A stretch of DNA of 37,757 nt from NCBI GenBank assembly GCA_020846655.1, contig JADLDL010000223.1, positions 1 to 37,757 of the forward strand, written 5' to 3'. Within the stretch, counting starts at the first letter, position 1; every line of letters begins with the position of its first letter. Shown here piece after piece: positions 33,602-37,757 of this stretch. The translations under genes and the position numbers were made by a program. The DNA is from Saprospiraceae bacterium. GTDB taxonomy: Bacteria > Bacteroidota > Bacteroidia > Chitinophagales > Saprospiraceae. The notes under the pieces are model-generated. The model was not told where the DNA came from, did not search any database, and saw nothing but the letters and a program-made list of their open reading frames with translations.

Positions 33602-34978
33602 ATGCCCATGAATTGGAATGATCTCACTGATGCTATTCGGGCCGACGAATGCGTGCTGCTGCTCGGCCCCAACGCTGCCACATACGAGGGCGAAAGCCTG
33701 CGCGATCTGCTCGCCGAACGCATCTGTCGCCTGTTGCGACAGGGCCGGCCAGACGCAGTGGCAACGCCTGCGGATTTGGCCGCAGCCGTGCGCTTGTTCC
33801 TCAAGTCATTTCCCGACAATGGGCAGGCTTTCGACGCCCTGCGCCATGCACTTCGCGCTTTTTACGAGGAGTTTGCAGACGAAGCGATACCGGTGTACGA
33901 CGCCGTGGCAGCATTGCCTTTTAAATACATTATCAATACAGCGCCGGATGAACTGCTGCTAAACGCACTGAAACGTAAGGACAAAAAGGCCCGCTTCTTC
34001 GATTTCAATTTCGACAACCCTGACTACAACATCGCGCAAAACAACAATGCGCTTAACCTCGAAACGCAAATCGCCGAAGATGCTCCCTTGGTATTCAACC
34101 TGCTGGGGCACTACGAACGGCCCGACGCACTAGTGCTCACCGACGCCGCCCGGCTGCGTTTCCTCGAAGTGGTGCTTCAGCGCGAAAAAGAAGCCACCCT
34201 CCCAGCCAACATTGCCTTTTTCTTCAACAAACGCCCCGTGCGCCGCCACCGCAAGGCCTTTGTGTTCGTCGGCTTCGACTTCAACGAGTGGCACATGCGC
34301 TTGTTCCTGCACCTGCTGGGCAGCCGACACGGTCAGGTACTGCCGCATTCTATTTCTTTACAGGATACGACAGCACTACAAGGCGATGCACAAACATTTT
34401 TTACCGAAAATTTCAACATGCACTTCGTAGGGGCGGATGCTTCCGGTTTCCTGACGCAACTGAAACAGGAACTCCAAAAACCTGTTGTGGCCGCACCCGC
34501 AACCCGTCGCGAACTGCTGTTGCTGTATCACCCCGACGACGAAGCGTTGCGCATAGAACTGGAAACCTACCTTGCCCCCCTACGCCAGAGCCATCTCGTT
34601 GAGGTATGGCACGAGGCCAGGATCAAAGCCGGCGAAATGGTGGAAGACACACTCCGCGAACATCTCCAACACGCCTGGTTGATTGTGCCGTTGGTGACCG
34701 CCAGGTTCATTGCCAACGACCGTTTCTTCACCGAAACCCTGCCTGCTGTATTGGACCGCCACAAAGCCGGCAGCACCAAAGTGGCGCCCATCCTGATGAC
34801 GCCTTGCGACGTGGAAAACACCCCCCTGTTCGACCTGCTGACACTCCAGCCCAAGCCCCGAGGCAAGGCGCTGAGCCAAAAGTCCGACCGTGCCCAGGCG
34901 CTCAAGACTATCGTCAGCGACCTGCGCAGTATGCTGGAAAATATGAATAGCAAATCCTCCCAAAGCGCAAGCATATGA
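33602..34978 (+). CDS. SIR2-like domain fused to a TIR-like domain
   Basis: 458 residues; ATG 33608 is an alternative start. Residues 1-285 read as a SIR2-like (SIR2_2/SLOG) fold: CVLLLGPNA for the first Rossmann loop, KYIINTAPDELLLNAL where active SIR2 has TTNYD, VFNLLGHYERPDALVLTD where it has LHG, and AFVFVGFDFNEW near the end. The key Asn appears replaced by Ala and the His shifted, so NADase activity of this half is doubtful. Residues about 302-445 are TIR-like (LLLLYHPDDEALRIELE, VEVWHEARIKAGE, FIANDRFFTETLPAVLDRH, KVAPILMTPCDVENTPL). The Glu near FFTET is one position off from the TIR in the upstream gene. Its last bases overlap the next start (ATGA), so it is coupled to the STAND gene. 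The SIR2 call is moderate. Confidence 0.68.
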   Translation: MPMNWNDLTDAIRADECVLLLGPNAATYEGESLRDLLAERICRLLRQGRPDAVATPADLAAAVRLFLKSFPDNGQAFDALRHALRAFYEEFADEAIPVYDAVAALPFKYIINTAPDELLLNALKRKDKKARFFDFNFDNPDYNIAQNNNALNLETQIAEDAPLVFNLLGHYERPDALVLTDAARLRFLEVVLQREKEATLPANIAFFFNKRPVRRHRKAFVFVGFDFNEWHMRLFLHLLGSRHGQVLPHSISLQDTTALQGDAQTFFTENFNMHFVGADASGFLTQLKQELQKPVVAAPATRRELLLLYHPDDEALRIELETYLAPLRQSHLVEVWHEARIKAGEMVEDTLREHLQHAWLIVPLVTARFIANDRFFTETLPAVLDRHKAGSTKVAPILMTPCDVENTPLFDLLTLQPKPRGKALSQKSDRAQALKTIVSDLRSMLENMNSKSSQSASI

Positions 34979-37659
34979 AACACCGCTATCCCGGCATCCA
35001 TTCTTTTACTGCCGATGAGCAGGCGCTCTTTTTCGGCCGCGAGCGCGAAAAAAAGGAGCTCTTTCGCCTCATTGTCCTGAATGAAATAGTGGTGCTGTTT
35101 GGCAAATCTGGCACCGGCAAAACATCCCTCTTGCAAGCCGGCGTAGGTCCCCTGCTGACCGAACGACATCTGCAACCCGTCAAGGTTCGGCTCAACAATA
35201 CCCAACAACCGATCAGCCGCCAGATATTCGAACAACTCAACGACGGCGATTACCTGCCCCTGAATACACCCGATGATCTCAGCCTCTGGGAGTATTGCAA
35301 ACGCTTCGAATACGCCCCGGGCGGTGACGCCTTCGCGCCAGTGCTCCTGCTCGACCAGTTTGAGGAACTTTTCACCCTCTACCACGATCAACCCGAAGCA
35401 CAGCAGGATTTCATTAGCCAGCTCGCCGCAGTGCTCAACCACAAAATACCCGCCCGTGTTCAGGAAGCAGCCCAAGCCATTGCCGGCGAAGCCGAACGCG
35501 CCCAATGGCTGGCTCCGCCGCAAGTGAACATCGTCATTTCCATCCGCTCCGATTTCCTGTACCTGCTCGACCGGCTTTCTGCCCGCATACCCTCCATTCT
35601 GCGCTGCCGCTACGAACTGCCGGCGCTCGACGAAGCCAATACCCGCTTGGCCATCACCCGCCCACCGGCCTTGGGTGGGCCTTTTGCCTCACCGGTTTTT
35701 TCGTACAGTGAGGCCGCCTTGCAGGAAATGGTAGACAGCCTGGTCACGATCGATGCGGACAACGACGCCATCACCCCCGGCGCCGTGCGCGAGGTGGAAC
35801 CGTTTCAGGCGCAATTGCTGTGCCAGCATATTGAGCAGAAGATCATCGCTGAGCAACGCCCCGACGGGTTTGTCGTGACGCCGGACTTTTACGCCGGACG
35901 CGGCGGTATCCAGGACATCCGCAAGCAGTACTATGATGGCGTTCTGGCCCGTTTCGACGCCCACACCCGTCCCCGCGTGGAACGCCTGCTGGGCGAATTC
36001 CTGCTCAGCAACGACCGGCGCATCATCCAGGAGCGCGACTACCTGCTGGAAAAATGCACCCTCAGGGAGCAAGACCTCGCCTTGCTTTGTACCGAGCGCC
36101 TGTTGAGGGAAGAGCCTCGTGGCGGTAGTTATTACTACGAAATCAGCCACGATACCCTGGTAGCGCCGATCACGGCGGCGCGGGAGGAAAGGCGGCAGGC
36201 GGAAGAGGCCGAGCGCCTGGAACAGGAGCGCACCGAAGCCGAGCACCGCGCCAAAGAAGCCGAGGAAAAAGCCGCTGAAGACCGGCGCCGGGCGGAGGAG
36301 GCTGAGCGCTTGAGGCTGGAGGCTGAACGCCAGCGGACAATTGCTCAACAGGCCACTATAGACGCCGAAAAGGAACGGGACAAAGCCCAAACCGCCCTGG
36401 CCCATCTGGAAACGGCGCTTGCCGAGATCCGCGTAAAAAACCTGTCAACGTTCGAAAGTTTTGCGGGCCTGGGCGCCGACCTTATGTATTCGCTGAACTA
36501 TCCCGAAGCCCTGGCGAAAATGAAAGTGGCAGCCGATATAGAGGTGGATGCCGGCCTCAAGCAGCAGCAATTGACAGAACCCATTGCCGAACTTTTGTAT
36601 TTTTTTGCCGAAAGCGGCCGCCGGCTGGATTTAGCCCGTACGGCAGCCGAACTGTTATTGCAAGTAAACCCTGATCCAGTAATAGTGCCCCTTTTACAGC
36701 AATGCCGGCAGGAAAACTGGAACGCAAGGGACCAGTTTGCTCCCTTACTCAAAACACTGCCTTTCTACCATACACTTCAGGCGCGCTACTACCCGGAATG
36801 GTGTGCCGTCCCCTTGGGCGCCGATGGTACCTTCGATATGGGTAGCGAGTCGTCAGAGCAGGGACATCAGTCGGATGAGCAACTGCACCAGGTAAAACTC
36901 TCCCCCTACCAGATGGCTGCTACACCGGTTACCTTTTATCAGTTTGCGTTGTACAGCGAAGCGGTCGACCGGGGCCTGGCGAGCCGTACGCCGTACTGGG
37001 GCCTCTTCGGAGACCACCCGGCAGTAAACGTCAACTGGTACGAAACAGCAGAATATGCCAATTGGCTCAATGCGCAAGTGGGCCTTCCACCTGCCTACCG
37101 GATACAAAAAGAAGTCAATAGCGATGTTGGCAACCAGGTGCAGAATGACTTCTTGAAATGGAAAGTGGATTGGAACAACCAAGTCAGCGGCTATCGTCTA
37201 CCCACTGAAGCGGAGTGGGAACTGGCTGCCAGGGCCGGTGTGGGGGCGCCGAGAACCCAGTTTGCCGGGAGCGACATCTTAGATGCTGTAGGCTGGTATT
37301 GGGAAAACTCCGGCGACAAACCACTCTCTGGCGATTGGGACCTGAATCGAATTTATGACAACAATGGAAGAACTCATCCTGTGAAACAAAAAAAAGAGAA
37401 CGGCATCGGTCTGTATGACATGAGCGGTAACGTTTGGGAATGGTGTTGGGACTGGTATGACGCTGAGTTTTATAATGAATGCCAAAAACAGGGCATAGAG
37501 CAACACCCGGCTGGTGCAAAAAGCAGCGCCGCCGGCCGCGTTGTCCGCGGCGGGAGTTGGTACTACTACCCCGAGTATTGCCGGGTGGCGTTCCGCAACG
37601 GGGGCGGCCCCGACTACCGCAACTTCAACATAGGCTTCCGCCTGGTGTTCGTCCCGTAG
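34975..37659 (+). CDS. STAND-type NTPase with coiled coil and FGE-like C-terminal sensor domain (DGR target candidate)
   Basis: 894 residues. N-terminal STAND/nSTAND1-like NTPase: FFGREREKKELFRL, Walker A GKSGTGKT (43-50), Walker B VLLLDQFEELF (about 123-133) and sensor-like NIVISIRSDFLYLLDRLS. A winged-helix-like end carries YYEISHDTLV. Residues about 401-488 are a charged, Ala/Glu/Arg-rich coiled coil. About 489-600 are helical, TPR-like. About 604-894 are an FGE-like (formylglycine-generating enzyme/SUMF1, C-type lectin fold) domain with GYRLPTEAEWELAARAG (739-755), YDMSGNVWEWCWDWY (about 814-828) and GRVVRGGSW (854-862). The paired Cys of active FGE are not in place, so it is probably a binding domain. 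The layout resembles the TvpA-type variable proteins of DGRs, and the C-terminus shows the matching pattern (see variable region). Confidence 0.85.
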   Translation: MKHRYPGIHSFTADEQALFFGREREKKELFRLIVLNEIVVLFGKSGTGKTSLLQAGVGPLLTERHLQPVKVRLNNTQQPISRQIFEQLNDGDYLPLNTPDDLSLWEYCKRFEYAPGGDAFAPVLLLDQFEELFTLYHDQPEAQQDFISQLAAVLNHKIPARVQEAAQAIAGEAERAQWLAPPQVNIVISIRSDFLYLLDRLSARIPSILRCRYELPALDEANTRLAITRPPALGGPFASPVFSYSEAALQEMVDSLVTIDADNDAITPGAVREVEPFQAQLLCQHIEQKIIAEQRPDGFVVTPDFYAGRGGIQDIRKQYYDGVLARFDAHTRPRVERLLGEFLLSNDRRIIQERDYLLEKCTLREQDLALLCTERLLREEPRGGSYYYEISHDTLVAPITAAREERRQAEEAERLEQERTEAEHRAKEAEEKAAEDRRRAEEAERLRLEAERQRTIAQQATIDAEKERDKAQTALAHLETALAEIRVKNLSTFESFAGLGADLMYSLNYPEALAKMKVAADIEVDAGLKQQQLTEPIAELLYFFAESGRRLDLARTAAELLLQVNPDPVIVPLLQQCRQENWNARDQFAPLLKTLPFYHTLQARYYPEWCAVPLGADGTFDMGSESSEQGHQSDEQLHQVKLSPYQMAATPVTFYQFALYSEAVDRGLASRTPYWGLFGDHPAVNVNWYETAEYANWLNAQVGLPPAYRIQKEVNSDVGNQVQNDFLKWKVDWNNQVSGYRLPTEAEWELAARAGVGAPRTQFAGSDILDAVGWYWENSGDKPLSGDWDLNRIYDNNGRTHPVKQKKENGIGLYDMSGNVWEWCWDWYDAEFYNECQKQGIEQHPAGAKSSAAGRVVRGGSWYYYPEYCRVAFRNGGGPDYRNFNIGFRLVFVP
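37534..37656 (+). other. Candidate DGR variable region (VR) of the STAND-FGE gene
   Basis: Codons 854-894. The conserved frame (GRVVRGGSW, CR, R, PD, R, N, GFRL) matches FGE-type DGR targets, whose template-encoded sequence carries many Asn (AAC/AAT) codons. Here those sites are TAC TAC TAC (863-865), TAT (868), TTC (873), AAC GGG GGC GGC (875-878), TAC (881) and AAC TTC AAC (883-885). All except GGG (876) can come from AAY by changes at the adenines only. The last codons are GC-rich, as in an IMH element. Proof would need a template repeat, which is not in the window. Confidence 0.65.
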
Positions 37660-37709
37660 TCAGTTGCAGACCATACCGGCTTTACGTATGAGCACAGCGC
37701 GTGGCAAGG

Positions 37710-37752
37710 CCCATGCGAGACGGGGGGAGGGACGAGCCCCGGCCCGCATGGG
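37710..37752. other. Strong hairpin downstream of the variable region
   Basis: Arms 37710-37725 (cccatgcgagacgggg) and 37737-37752 (ccccggcccgcatggg) pair at 14 of 16 positions around an 11-base loop. It starts 50 bases after the stop codon. DGR targets often need a hairpin just 3' of the VR for efficient homing. A plain terminator is less likely because no T tract follows before the window ends. Confidence 0.55.
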
Positions 37753-37757
37753 TTGAA

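Noticed and set aside
36784-37659. The C-terminal domain considered as an active formylglycine-generating enzyme or sulfatase modifier.
   Set aside because: The Cys pair of active FGE is not in place, and the variable Tyr/Phe/Gly sites occupy that region; no sulfatase gene is near.
1-37757. tRNA and rRNA genes, insertion-sequence transposases and phage genes.
   Set aside because: None were recognised on either strand. Island edges were judged only from composition and the YhcG relic; no attachment-site repeat was found.

Overview
The window looks like chromosomal DNA of a GC-rich, free-living Bacteroidota, most like the Saprospiria (Lewinella/Haliscomenobacter type). The grounds are a type IX secretion (T9SS) C-terminal sorting domain, DUF2911, DUF3570 and DUF4266 proteins, an OmpA protein with thrombospondin type 3 repeats, an ECF sigma factor with a membrane anti-sigma-like partner, and promoters of the TAnnTTTG type. 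This is inferred from gene content; there is no rRNA or other phylogenetic marker beyond smc, aroC and clpC. No tRNA, rRNA, CRISPR array or insertion-sequence transposase was seen.

Layout. 1-3.3 kb (minus strand): a His/Gly-rich lipoprotein, an ECF sigma factor translationally coupled to a membrane protein with a barrel-like C-terminus, and a YCII-domain protein. 3.4-7.3 kb (plus): a secreted LVIVD-repeat protein, a DUF4139 protein and a DUF2452 protein. 7.3-11.9 kb: a GT-C glycosyltransferase divergent from an M16 zinc peptidase. 12.0-15.2 kb: a thioredoxin-like protein, ApbE, DUF4266 and DUF3570, a probable exported flavinylation/redox cluster, interrupted by a striking nested inverted repeat. 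15.3-29.2 kb: housekeeping genes (smc, an OmpA protein, a STAS protein, a ClpC-type AAA+ protein, a DUF2911 protein, an ElaA-like GNAT, a tocopherol-cyclase-like protein, aroC, and a secreted thioredoxin with a low-complexity linker). A short inverted repeat built on GAATGAT/ATTCATC recurs right after stop codons at three places.

29.3-37.7 kb is an accessory, defence-like island. It opens with a poor-coding, AT-rich stretch and a decayed YhcG/DUF1016 nuclease fragment. Three plus-strand genes follow: an LRR-Roc-COR GTPase fused to a TIR domain; a SIR2-like protein fused to a TIR-like domain; and, overlapping it by 4 bases, a STAND-type P-loop NTPase with a long coiled coil and a C-terminal formylglycine-generating-enzyme-like (C-type lectin fold) domain.

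The last ~35 residues of the third protein have the hallmark of a diversity-generating retroelement (DGR) variable region. The conserved FGE/TvpA-like frame is kept, while nearly every position that is Asn (AAY) in such template repeats is now Tyr, Phe, Gly or Asn through changes possible at adenines alone. A 16-nt-arm hairpin lies about 50 bases after the stop, where DGR targets carry a homing hairpin. The window ends before any template repeat or reverse transcriptase could be seen. My main reading is a hypervariable sensor (STAND-FGE) wired to two TIR-type NAD-directed effector proteins in one operon: a DGR-diversified bacterial immune or self-recognition system. The domain calls are well supported by motifs; the DGR link and the joint function are inference.
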